Assembly (NCBI GenBank): GCA_963781555.1
Contig: CAWAGB010000008.1
Location: forward strand, 583,093-647,092
Length of the DNA: 64,000 bases
From: JAICQM01 sp963781555
GTDB lineage: Bacteria; Chloroflexota; Limnocylindria; QHBO01
Direction of reading: 5' to 3'
Below are positions 35,068-43,047 of the stretch, in pieces. Under the pieces are notes generated by a model, which saw nothing but the letters and a program-made list of their open reading frames with translations, had not been told where the DNA came from and did not search any database. A program made the position numbers and the translations under genes. Position 1 is the stretch's first letter; each line of letters opens with the position of its first letter.

Positions 35068-36842
35068 CGGTGCTGCTCCTCCGCGCGGCCGCGCAGCTGG
35101 TCGTCGTACACCGGGCGGCCCTCCGGCACCGGCACGTCCCACCAGCCTGTCTTGTCGGGTCCAGCCACCGCCAGGTCGCGATCCACGCGGACATGGACCA
35201 GGGACGGTCCGCCGGAGGCGAGGGCGCGCTCCACGGCGGGCCGCACCTCGGACGGCGTGTGGGCGGACTCGGCATGGACGTCGAAGGCACGACCGATGGC
35301 CGCGAAATCGGGCGAATATGGCGCGCCGTGGCGCAGGAAGTCGGTTGCCGCGGTGCGCCCGAAGTGCGCCTGCTGGCCGCCCTTGATGCTGATCCAGCCC
35401 GAGTTGTCGAGCACCACCGTGCAGACCGGGCTGCCGAGGATCGCCGCCGCGGCGAGCTCCTGCATGGTCTGCATGAAGTCACCGTCGCCGCAGACGGCGA
35501 GCACCTGCGCGTCGGGGCGCGCCAGTTGCGCGCCGATGGCGGCGGGGAGCGTGAAGCCCATGGTGCTGAAGCCGCCCGAGGTGATGTGGGTCCGCGGCTC
35601 GCGGGTCACCCAGCGCTGCTTGACCATGCCCTGCGGCAGGCCGGCGCCGGTCACCACGATGGCATCGGGGCGGGTGGCGGCCTGCACCTCGCGCACGGCC
35701 CGGGCCATGGTCATGGGCGTCGCGTCGGAGCCGGACTTGACCTCGACCTGCTTCGCCCACGCGGCGCGCAGCGTCTCGATCTCCTCGCCGTAGGACGTGG
35801 CCGGGTGTCCGGTTCCCAGGGCGTCCACCAGGTCCGCCAGGCCGGCCTTCGCGTCGCCGACCAGCGGCACCGCGGCGGGGTAGTTCTTGCCGATCTCGCG
35901 CGGGTCGATCTCCAGCTGGATGAGCTGGGTCGGCGGGATGGCGAAGGTGACGCCCTTGCGCCACGAGGACGCCGACCAGTCCACGAAGCGGCAGCCGACG
36001 CTGAGGATCACGTCAGCCGATGCTGCCAGGGCGTTGCCGATCGTGGAGCCGGTATCGCCGATCGTCTGGCCGGCGAGCGCGTGCGTCTCGTCGATGGCGC
36101 CCTTGCCGTTCCAGGTGGTGACGACCGGCGCGCCGAGCCGCTCGGCGAGTGCCCGCAGCTCGGTGGTGGCGTCGCCGGAGATGACCCCGCCCCCGGCCAC
36201 GATCACCGGCCGTCGCGCCCCGGTGAGCAGCCGCGCAGCCTGCTGCACGAAGTCAGCATCCGGGCGCTGGCGGCCCACCGGCGCCGCCTCGCGGAGCTCA
36301 ACCTCGGCAGTCTCCGCCTGGATGTCCATCGGCACGTCGAGCAGGACGGGGCCGGGACGCCCGGAGCGCATCGCGTTCCACGCCCGGTCGAGCACGAACG
36401 GCAGCTCATCCACGCGTGACGGCTGCCACCACTCCTTCACCACCGGCTCGAAGATGCGCGGGTTGTCCGCCACGTGGCGCTGCTCCAGCTCCTGCAGCAG
36501 GCCGTGGCCACGCAGGTAGGTGTGCGGCGAGCCAGTGAACAGGGCCACCGCGGTCGAGTCGACGTAGGCGGTGGCCATGCCGATCACCGTGTTGGTGGCC
36601 CCGGGGCCAATGGAGGTGAAGGCCAGCATCGGCTTCCCGGAAGCGCGGTAGTGGCCGTCGGCCAGGTGGACGGCCGACTGCTCGTGCATGACCTGCACCG
36701 TCCCGATGGCATCGGACCGGTCGAGGAGGGCGTCGGCAAGGGTCCAGCAGCCGTGGCCGGGAATGCCGGCGGCGAAGCGGACGCCCTGCGCCACGAGGTG
36801 GTCGACCACGATCTGGGCGCCGGTGCGGCGCTGGGATGCCAT
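35064..36842 (-). CDS. iolD: ThDP-dependent trihydroxycyclohexane-dione hydrolase-like (IolD)
   Basis: 592-residue thiamine-diphosphate enzyme of the acetolactate synthase family. The catalytic Glu54 is in VMHEQSAVH; the ThDP/Mg site is GDGDFMQTMQEL...VVLDNSGW. In the inositol context it should open the ring of the IolE product to 5-deoxy-glucuronate, the IolB substrate encoded on the opposite strand. It is the first gene of the minus-strand operon. A -10-like TAGAAT ends 6 bases before the ATG, suggesting a leaderless mRNA. A plain acetolactate synthase-like enzyme is the alternative. Confidence 0.78.
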   Translation of the reverse strand: MASQRRTGAQIVVDHLVAQGVRFAAGIPGHGCWTLADALLDRSDAIGTVQVMHEQSAVHLADGHYRASGKPMLAFTSIGPGATNTVIGMATAYVDSTAVALFTGSPHTYLRGHGLLQELEQRHVADNPRIFEPVVKEWWQPSRVDELPFVLDRAWNAMRSGRPGPVLLDVPMDIQAETAEVELREAAPVGRQRPDADFVQQAARLLTGARRPVIVAGGGVISGDATTELRALAERLGAPVVTTWNGKGAIDETHALAGQTIGDTGSTIGNALAASADVILSVGCRFVDWSASSWRKGVTFAIPPTQLIQLEIDPREIGKNYPAAVPLVGDAKAGLADLVDALGTGHPATSYGEEIETLRAAWAKQVEVKSGSDATPMTMARAVREVQAATRPDAIVVTGAGLPQGMVKQRWVTREPRTHITSGGFSTMGFTLPAAIGAQLARPDAQVLAVCGDGDFMQTMQELAAAAILGSPVCTVVLDNSGWISIKGGQQAHFGRTAATDFLRHGAPYSPDFAAIGRAFDVHAESAHTPSEVRPAVERALASGGPSLVHVRVDRDLAVAGPDKTGWWDVPVPEGRPVYDDQLRGRAEEQHR

Positions 36843-36848
36843 TGCGGG

Positions 36849-36854
36849 ATTCTA
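36849..36854 (-). promoter_or_regulatory. -10 box of the minus-strand iol operon
   Basis: TAGAAT on the minus strand lies 6 bases upstream of the IolD ATG, so transcription would begin at or next to the start codon. No convincing -35 was found, and the 83 bp gap to the divergent gene shows no clear operator. Confidence 0.4.
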
Positions 36855-36925
36855 TCCGCCGGCCCTCGCCGGAAACAGGTCCGCGGGGATTGCGAACGCC
36901 CCCCTCGTGGCGGAAACTGCGCCAC

Positions 36926-37420
36926 GTGACGATCGAGGCGTTGATCCCCGGCATCATCGGCGCGACGGTGGGCGTCCTCGGCTGGCTGGCGGTGGGCATC
37001 TACATCCAGCGCCGCCAGTTCCTGCGCCAGGCGCGCAGTGCCGCGCGTGCCGTCTACTTCGAGCTCGATGTCAACCGCACCGCGCTGATCGTGGCACGAG
37101 ACCTCGGATCGTTTGCCATGCTCAACCGCAGCTCGTTCGACCGGCTGCTGCCGGAGCTTGCGACGCTCCTGCCTGCCGGCGAATTGCAGACCGTGGTGTC
37201 TGCCTACATGGGACATGCCGGCTACCAGCAGGCCGGCGCTGACCAGCAGCTGCCGGCACCGGTGCGCAACCAGCTGCTTGACGCGATCCTCCATGCGCAC
37301 GACGACGCGCTCACCACGGTGCGGACGCGTGCCTTCTCCGCCGCCGAGGCACGGGCCCTCGCCCCGCCGAGCCCGGAGGCCGCCACCCGAACCGAGCCCC
37401 GGCGGAGCCCGGCGCCGTGA
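36926..37420 (+). CDS. Single-pass membrane protein of unknown function
   Basis: 164 residues, no recognised family. One transmembrane helix close to the N-terminus (about residues 7-27, IPGIIGATVGVLGWLAVGIY), then a basic stretch and a helical cytoplasmic domain, ending in a Pro/Ala-rich tail. GTG 36926 is chosen since the upstream codons belong to the divergent IolD promoter region. It leads the plus-strand half of the inositol cluster; its stop overlaps the next GTG (GTGA). Confidence 0.6.
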   Translation: MTIEALIPGIIGATVGVLGWLAVGIYIQRRQFLRQARSAARAVYFELDVNRTALIVARDLGSFAMLNRSSFDRLLPELATLLPAGELQTVVSAYMGHAGYQQAGADQQLPAPVRNQLLDAILHAHDDALTTVRTRAFSAAEARALAPPSPEAATRTEPRRSPAP

Positions 37421-37884
37421 GCGAACCGCGACGCTCGAACCGGGCCACCTTCGAGGCGTGGGTGGAGGCGATCCAGACGCGCGACTTCGCCGCGCTCCGC
37501 CGCCTGGCCCACCCGGACTTCCAGGATTTCTACCCGCAGTCCGGGGAGGCGACCATCGGCGTCGAGAACCTGATCGCCATCATGGGCGGCTATCCCGGCG
37601 GGGTGGAGTCGCTCGGCAGGGACCGCCTGCTCGGCGGGGAGGAGCGCTACGTGCGCACGCCGATCTTCACCGTGGTCCGCGTTGAGGGGGAGGGCGACAC
37701 GTTCACCGGCATCTCACGCGCCCGATATCCGGACGGCTCGCGCTGGATGATCCTGGCCGTCGGCGAGGTACGCGACGGCCTCGTGTTCCGCACCGAGTCG
37801 TACTTCGCGCAGTACTTCGAGCCTGCCGAATGGCGCTCCGCGCTGGTGGAGCTGCGGCCGCGGCCCGGCGACGGCGCCGGGTAG
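37417..37884 (+). CDS. SnoaL/NTF2-like protein
   Basis: 155-residue cone-shaped alpha+beta fold (NTF2 superfamily): TFEAWVEAIQTRDFAALRRLAHPDFQDF is the typical opening helix-loop, and GLVFRTESYFAQYFEPAEWR the closing strand. Members are isomerases, hydrolases or binding proteins. It sits between the membrane protein and the transaldolase in the plus-strand iol unit with a 4-base overlap upstream and a 10-base gap downstream. Role unknown. Confidence 0.75.
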   Translation: MSEPRRSNRATFEAWVEAIQTRDFAALRRLAHPDFQDFYPQSGEATIGVENLIAIMGGYPGGVESLGRDRLLGGEERYVRTPIFTVVRVEGEGDTFTGISRARYPDGSRWMILAVGEVRDGLVFRTESYFAQYFEPAEWRSALVELRPRPGDGAG

Positions 37885-37894
37885 CATAGCCACG

Positions 37895-38974
37895 ATGCAC
37901 CTCCCCACCGCCGCGCTCGCCGACACTCCGCTTGGCCGGACGATCGCCGAGACACCCACCGACATCTGGAACGACAGCTGCAACGTCGACGAGCTGCGCT
38001 ACGCGGTCGACTTCGGGGCCGTCGGCGCCACCGCCAACCCCACCATCGTGGTCGACAACTGGCGCCGCGATCCAGACCGATGGAGCGGCCGCGTCCAGGC
38101 CCTCGCCAGCGCCCACCCGACGTGGTCCGAGCGCGAGCTGGCATGGGGCATCGTGGCCGAGATGAGCGTCCTCGCCGCGCCGCTGCTGCTGCCCGCCTTC
38201 ACGTCGAGCGGTGGGAGGGCCGGCAGGCTATCGGTCCAGACCGATCCCACCCTCTACCGCGACGCGTCAGCCATGGTCGAGCAGGCCGCCGGCTTCGCCG
38301 AGCTGGCGCCCAACGTCATCGTCAAGTTCCCGACCACGGCGGCGGGGGTGGAGGCGATGGAGGAGGCCAGCTACCGAGGCATCAGCGTCAACGCCACCGT
38401 TTCGTTCTCGGTCGCGCAGGCCGTGGCCGCCGCCGAGGCCGTCGAGCGCGGCATGGTGCGCCGCGAGGCGGAGGGCCGTGCCACCGACGAGATGGGGCCG
38501 GTGATCACGATCATGATGGGCCGCCTGGAGGACTGGCTGCGCGAGGTCGTCGACCGCGACGCGCTGTCCGTCCATCCCTCGGCGCTGCCGTGGTCCGGTG
38601 TCGCGGTCTTCAAGCGCGCCTATTGGCTGTGGGGCGAGCGCCGCTTCCGCGCCCGGCTGCTGGGAGCCGCCATCCGCCACCACCTGCACTGGTCGGAGCT
38701 GATCGGCGGTGACGTGGTGATCACCATGCCGTCGTCGTGGCAGAAGCGATTCAACGCCTCGTCGGTCGAGGTGCGCTCGCGCATCGCCGACCCGGTGGCT
38801 CCCGAGATGCTCGACGAGCTGGCCACCATGCCCGACTTCCTGCGCGCCTACGACCCCGCGGGCATGCGGGTCGCCGACTTCGACACCTGGGGACCGTCGG
38901 TCAAGACGCTGCGCGCGTTCGTGGCCTCGTACCACGACCTGCTGCACCTCGTGAGCGCGGCACTCCTGGCGTGA
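37895..38974 (+). CDS. Transaldolase family enzyme in the inositol cluster
   Basis: 359-residue TIM-barrel aldolase of the transaldolase family. The Schiff-base lysine is in NVIVKFPTT (Lys144), with GATANPTIV near the N-terminus and ISVNATVSFS after it, all conserved positions. True Tal enzymes move a dihydroxyacetone unit between sugar phosphates. Placed directly before IolB, it could supply the aldol cleavage that IolJ performs in the known pathway, since no iolJ or iolC is seen here; that is inference. Stop overlaps the IolB GTG. Confidence 0.8.
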   Translation: MHLPTAALADTPLGRTIAETPTDIWNDSCNVDELRYAVDFGAVGATANPTIVVDNWRRDPDRWSGRVQALASAHPTWSERELAWGIVAEMSVLAAPLLLPAFTSSGGRAGRLSVQTDPTLYRDASAMVEQAAGFAELAPNVIVKFPTTAAGVEAMEEASYRGISVNATVSFSVAQAVAAAEAVERGMVRREAEGRATDEMGPVITIMMGRLEDWLREVVDRDALSVHPSALPWSGVAVFKRAYWLWGERRFRARLLGAAIRHHLHWSELIGGDVVITMPSSWQKRFNASSVEVRSRIADPVAPEMLDELATMPDFLRAYDPAGMRVADFDTWGPSVKTLRAFVASYHDLLHLVSAALLA

Positions 38975-39768
38975 CCGATCTGCGCCTCGCGGCGGGGGAG
39001 GCGGTCACCCCGCAGCGCGCCGGCTGGCGGTACCTCTCCTTCTTCACCCGGCGCATCGAGCGGGCCGTGCAGGTCGGAGAGCACGGGACGGAGACGGCGA
39101 TCGTGACCCTCGCCGGCGGGCTGCGGGTCGATGGCGTGGAGCTCCCCGGGCGGGCATCGGTCTGGGAGGGGCTGCCGTCCGCGGTCTACCTGCCGGCCGG
39201 GGTGGTCGCCACGGTCGAGCCACTTTCCGGGGTCGCGGAGGTGGCCGTCGCCGAGTCGCCGGCCGATCCTCGTGGCTCCGCGCCGGTGCTCATCGGTCCG
39301 TCGGAGGTGCGGGTCGAGGTCCGCGGGGCGGGCAACGCGACGCGGCAGATCAACCACATCATCACCCCCGACTTCGGCGCGCACCGCCTGGAGGTGGTCG
39401 AGGTCTACACCCCGGGCGGCAACTGGAGCTCGTGGCCGCCGCACAAGCACGACACCGACGACATGCCGAGCGAGGCGGTCCTCGAGGAGATCTACTGCTA
39501 CCGATTCCGCCGCTCCGCGGCGTGGGGGGTGCAGCGCGTCTACGGGGAGCGGCGCGATTCGGTGATGGTCGTCCGCTCCGGCGAGGTGGTGCTGGTGCCG
39601 GACGGCTACCACCCCTTCACCGCCATCCACGGCGAGGATGCCTACTACCTCAACGCGCTCGCCGGTGACCGCCGCACCATGGCCTGCTCCTTCGACCCCG
39701 CCTTCGCTGGCGTCATGGACGACTGGGGGCAGATGGAGCCGGATCCGCGGGTGCCGCTGGTCCGCTGA
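38971..39768 (+). CDS. iolB: 5-deoxy-glucuronate isomerase (IolB)
   Basis: 265-residue bicupin that isomerises 5-deoxy-D-glucuronate to 2-deoxy-5-keto-D-gluconate. The C-terminal cupin carries the metal site PPHKHDTDDMPSEAVLEEIYCYRF (His, His, Glu) and a later His in GYHPF; the N-terminal half is the degenerate cupin typical of IolB. The GTG start overlaps the transaldolase stop. Its presence is the strongest evidence that the cluster handles inositol. Followed by repeat A1. Confidence 0.9.
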   Translation: MTDLRLAAGEAVTPQRAGWRYLSFFTRRIERAVQVGEHGTETAIVTLAGGLRVDGVELPGRASVWEGLPSAVYLPAGVVATVEPLSGVAEVAVAESPADPRGSAPVLIGPSEVRVEVRGAGNATRQINHIITPDFGAHRLEVVEVYTPGGNWSSWPPHKHDTDDMPSEAVLEEIYCYRFRRSAAWGVQRVYGERRDSVMVVRSGEVVLVPDGYHPFTAIHGEDAYYLNALAGDRRTMACSFDPAFAGVMDDWGQMEPDPRVPLVR

Positions 39769-39793
39769 CGGTCCCTCGGCACCCGTTGAGTTC

Positions 39794-39935
39794 CCGTGGG
39801 GCGGGAGTATCGGACACCCGATTGCGGAACTTGCCTGGGGCGGGAGCGCGGGACAGGCTCGCGGCCCCCGGCTTGTCCGCGGCTCCCATCCGACGCAGAT
39901 CGCGCAACTGATTGACCGATACTCCCGCCCCACGG
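39794..39935 (+). repeat. Palindromic repeat family A, solo copy A1
   Basis: A 142 bp element with perfect 20-base inverted ends: CCGTGGGGCGGGAGTATCGG (39794-39813) and its exact complement at 39916-39935. Inside, ATTGCGG near the left and CGCAACTGATTGA near the right add a second, shorter pairing, and GGACAGGC...GCTTGTCC a central one. It fills most of the 221 bp gap after iolB. Confidence 0.9.
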
Positions 39936-39989
39936 ATCGCGCAGGGTGCCCATGCGCCCGCCGCCCCGCGCCGCGCACAATCGCCGCGC

Positions 39990-41187
39990 ATGAACCCGCG
40001 AGCCGTCCACGCCGCCCTCGTCGCCCTCCTGCTGCTCACCGCGTGCGGCGGTGCGCCCGACGCGACCTCCGCACCCAGCCTGGATGCGGCATTCACCGAG
40101 CTGATGACGAGCCTCACCGGCGACGGCGACCCGGCCGCCAGCCCGCTCGACGTGTTCTGGCACGACACCCTCCCCACCTACGCGACGCCGGCCACCGTGA
40201 CGGGGTACCGCGCCGGGGGAGATCCCCGAGGCCACCGCCTGCGGCGACCATGACGACCCCGACAGCTGGCGCAACAACGCCTTCTACTGCCCCACCGACC
40301 GGACCATCACCTTCGACGTGGATTGGTTCGCGGAGCTGTACCGGACCTCCGGGGCGCTGGCACCCATCGGGGTGCTGGCGCATGAATGGGGTCACCACGT
40401 GCAGTCGCAGACCGATGTCGGCGAGTACAGCATCCAGGACGAGCTGATGGCCGACTGCCTGGCCGGCATGTACGCCTCCGCGACCGACGAGGCGGCCGTC
40501 AACGCGGATCAGATGGTCGCCTTCTACGGGCTGGGCAACACCCGCTATCGGTCGAGCACCTGGTTCCAGGCGCGCGAGCACGGCTCACCGAACCAGCGAG
40601 CGGCGGCCTGGGCGCTCGGCTACCTGAACATCGGCGGGGTGGGCGTGGGGCTCCCGACCTGCCGCGGCTACGCGACATGGGAGCCGGGCAAGGTCGCCAC
40701 GCTCGGGGAGTATCGGTTCGTCGACCTGCCGGGCCGCAGCGGGTTGCTCGACGGGGGAACGTACGTGGTGCCGCCGGGCGATGGATTGCCGGGCATCAGC
40801 ATCGGTACCTTCGAGCGGTCTGCCGATGCCCTCGCGCCGGCGATCGTCCAGCAGCTGGTTGCCGGGCTGGAGCAGCCCGTGGAGGTCCTGCCGGTCGAGG
40901 TGAGGGTGACCGATGCAGCGGCCGTCTACTACACGCGGCGCGGGGCCGACCACGGGTTCGTCGGGGTGGTGGCGCCGCCCGATGCGACGACGGTGCTCTT
41001 CATCCTCGTCAATGCGACGCGGTCGCTCTCGGACGGTGAGACCCCGAGCCCGGACGACATCGCGGCCAGCCTGGCGGCCACCAACCTGGGACTGATCGCG
41101 CTGGGCAGGGTCTGTGCGCCGGGCCAGTCCGCCGATGGCGGGACGCCGTCGGACCGGTTCAACGCCTACTGCGCGCCGGACCTCTAG
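39990..41187 (+). CDS. Zinc metallopeptidase lipoprotein (YpfJ-like), with a frameshift
   Basis: Secreted lipoprotein with signal and lipobox LLTAC from ATG 39990, then a neutral zinc metallopeptidase domain: LAHEWGHHVQ is the HExxH site and DELMADCLAGMYA the third-ligand Glu/Asp helix of the PF04228 family. The frame breaks inside a run of five G at 40215-40219; with four G the protein reads on as AGEIPEATACGDHD into the metallopeptidase. A homopolymer indel of sequencing origin is the simplest reason. Restored length about 398 residues. Substrate unknown. Confidence 0.78.
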
Positions 41188-41191
41188 GACG

Positions 41192-41746
41192 CTACGGGGA
41201 GGCGGTGGCCTCCACCGCCTGGCCGCTCGCGATCACCGCCGAGGCGCCGGTGCCCTCCGCCCGAAGCTCCTCGAAGGTGGTGTCGTCCACGCCCAGCGCC
41301 CCGGCATTCACCACCACCGGCACGAACGTCGCCGTGGTCGCACGCAGCGGGGCACGGGCCGACCACCTTCCATCCTCGGTCCTGGTCGCGTCGTCGACCC
41401 GGATCGGGTCGCGAGACACGTCGATCGGCGTCCACCGCTCCTCGCCCTCCAGCCGCACCAGGAGCACGATCTCCTCCTCGCCGGTCCGCAGCCGCAGGTA
41501 TTCGCCGCTCCCGCTGACCGTCTCACCGACCGATGTGCTGAGGATCCGGACCTCGGCCGCGCCTGCCGTCGGCTGACCGCCGCGGTTGGCCACGAAGCTG
41601 ATGCCGAAGACCGTGACGATCAATCCCAGCAGCGCGGTGACCGCCTGCACCCAGGTGGGAACCGCCTCGAGCAGCGACGGCCTGCCGGTCGCATGCGCTG
41701 CTGTGGCGGGGAGCGGGGTTCGGCGGGGGCGCGGCCTTCTGAGCAT
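41192..41746 (-). CDS. Membrane-anchored hypothetical protein
   Basis: 184 residues. Basic Pro/Arg-rich N-terminus, one transmembrane helix (about 31-52, WVQAVTALLGLIVTVFGISFV), then a roughly 130-residue beta-rich extracytoplasmic domain with no recognised motif. Convergent with the zinc peptidase lipoprotein, 4 bases between stops. Function unknown. Confidence 0.65.
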   Translation of the reverse strand: MLRRPRPRRTPLPATAAHATGRPSLLEAVPTWVQAVTALLGLIVTVFGISFVANRGGQPTAGAAEVRILSTSVGETVSGSGEYLRLRTGEEEIVLLVRLEGEERWTPIDVSRDPIRVDDATRTEDGRWSARAPLRATTATFVPVVVNAGALGVDDTTFEELRAEGTGASAVIASGQAVEATASP

Positions 41747-41815
41747 GTCGGGCCCATCATGCCGTGCGGCGAGCGACCGCGGACGGTGGCTGCAGCGCGT
41801 CGGGGAGGGTCGCGA

Positions 41816-42463
41816 TCAGGCGAACAGGAGCCGCTCGATCGTGTCCGCGTACCACCGCTCGAAGCGGGCCGGGGACCAGCCCCGCTCGCCGGTGAGGGAT
41901 CGGTACACCTCCGGGCTGCCCACCGCGTACAGGATGTCGGCGGCGGCGGCCATGCTCAGTCCCGGACGCACGCCGCCCGCGCCGGCGACCGTCTGCAGCA
42001 GTGCCCGCTGCCCCGCCATCCGCTCCGCGCGGCCGCGCTCCCAGAGCGCCCGGATCTCGGGATCGGTCGAGGCGGCGGCGTGCAGGACCTCGTCGATCGG
42101 GGAGCGGCGCTCGAGGATGAGCCGGCCGTTGTGCGCCAGGAGCCGAATGCGGCGCCGCCGGTCCGGCTCGCTGCGCAGCTGCTGTACCCACGGCCGATCC
42201 AGCAGTGCCACGGGGGCATCGTCGCCGCCGATCGATTCGTCGACCAGCGCGGCGAGCAGCGCACGCTTCGAGACGAACGCCAGATACACGGTTGCCGGGG
42301 AGAGCGCGGCGCGGGCGGCGATCGCCTCGACGGTGGTGGCCACGTACCCGCGCTCCATGAAGAGGCCGCGAGCGGCCTGCAGGATTGCCCGCCGGGTGGC
42401 GCGGGCCTGCTCTCGGCGCTGGGGTGACACGTAGGCGCGGCGAGGCTTGACACCTGGGCTCAT
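41816..42463 (-). CDS. TetR family transcriptional regulator
   Basis: 215 residues. The N-terminal HTH is clear: RRAILQAARGLFMERGYVATTVEAIAARAALSPATVYLAFVSKRALLAAL, followed by an all-helical ligand domain. It is divergent from a small monooxygenase-like gene with 60 bp between starts, which holds overlapping promoters. A TACTAT -10 box ends 6 bases before its ATG, so its own mRNA is probably leaderless. Likely represses itself and the small gene; ligand unknown. Confidence 0.88.
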   Translation of the reverse strand: MSPGVKPRRAYVSPQRREQARATRRAILQAARGLFMERGYVATTVEAIAARAALSPATVYLAFVSKRALLAALVDESIGGDDAPVALLDRPWVQQLRSEPDRRRRIRLLAHNGRLILERRSPIDEVLHAAASTDPEIRALWERGRAERMAGQRALLQTVAGAGGVRPGLSMAAAADILYAVGSPEVYRSLTGERGWSPARFERWYADTIERLLFA

Positions 42464-42497
42464 GTGGCTATAGTACCACTCAATTAGATATAGTCAC
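42447..42497. promoter_or_regulatory. Overlapping divergent promoters, TetR and small gene
   Basis: Plus strand: TTGACA (42447-42452), 16 bases, TATAGT (42469-42474), serving the gene at 42524. Minus strand: GTGACT (42497-42492), 16 bases, TACTAT (42475-42470), serving tetR. The -10 boxes share bases, and a second TATAGT at 42489-42494 makes a direct repeat, a plausible TetR target. Confidence 0.55.
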
Positions 42498-42523
42498 GCT
42501 CCAACAGAAAGGCAGAGACACCC

Positions 42524-42820
42524 GTGACCATTGTCCAGATCGAGCACCCGATCGTCGACTTCGAGATGTGGAAGCGCGCCTTCGACAGCGACCCCGTGCA
42601 TCGCGAGGCGTCCGGGGTACGGCGATATCGGATCCTTCGCCCCGTCGACGATCCGCACTACATTGCCGTGGACCTCGAGTTCGACGACGCTCCCCGTGCC
42701 CACGCGTTCCGGCGCGCGCTCGAGCAGATGTGGCTGACACCCCAGGCCGTCTCCGCGATGGGGCAGGGTGCCACCCCCCGAGCCCGCGTGGTGGAGATGG
42801 CGGAGGTAGTCGAGTTCTGA
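42524..42820 (+). CDS. Small ferredoxin-like fold protein
   Basis: 98 residues; pattern (VQIEHPIVDFEMWKRAFDSDP near the start, then a strand with YIAVDLEF) resembles the dimeric alpha/beta-barrel group of antibiotic-biosynthesis-monooxygenase or Dabb-like proteins. GTG start with AGAAAGG about 13 bases upstream. It is the obvious target of the divergent TetR protein. No catalytic residues can be named. Confidence 0.65.
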   Translation: MTIVQIEHPIVDFEMWKRAFDSDPVHREASGVRRYRILRPVDDPHYIAVDLEFDDAPRAHAFRRALEQMWLTPQAVSAMGQGATPRARVVEMAEVVEF

Positions 42821-42871
42821 GCACGCTGGGCGCATAGACCGATGCGGCCGGGCCGCCCGGCACCGACCTCA

Positions 42872-43003
42872 TTTCCCCCAGATGACCATTACGGCCACCG
42901 CGCTCCGGCCCGTTGGTTGTCTTGGTCACTGGGCGGAATAGCGCGGCCAACGAAGGCCACATCTCGGGGCACCGATCGCCGTAACGGTCACTGGAGGGAA
43001 GCC
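42872..43003. repeat. Palindromic repeat family B, copy B1
   Basis: TGACCATTACGGC (42883-42895) and GCCGTAACGGTCA (42978-42990) are inverted repeats with one mismatch, extended by pyrimidine-rich/purine-rich flanks (TTTCCCCCAG versus CTGGAGGGAA). The element occupies the gap between the TetR-linked gene and the cyclase/ATPase gene. Confidence 0.75.
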
Positions 43004-43047
43004 CGCCGCGGGGAGCGCCTCTTGCTCCCCCGCGTACGCTACGCAGC

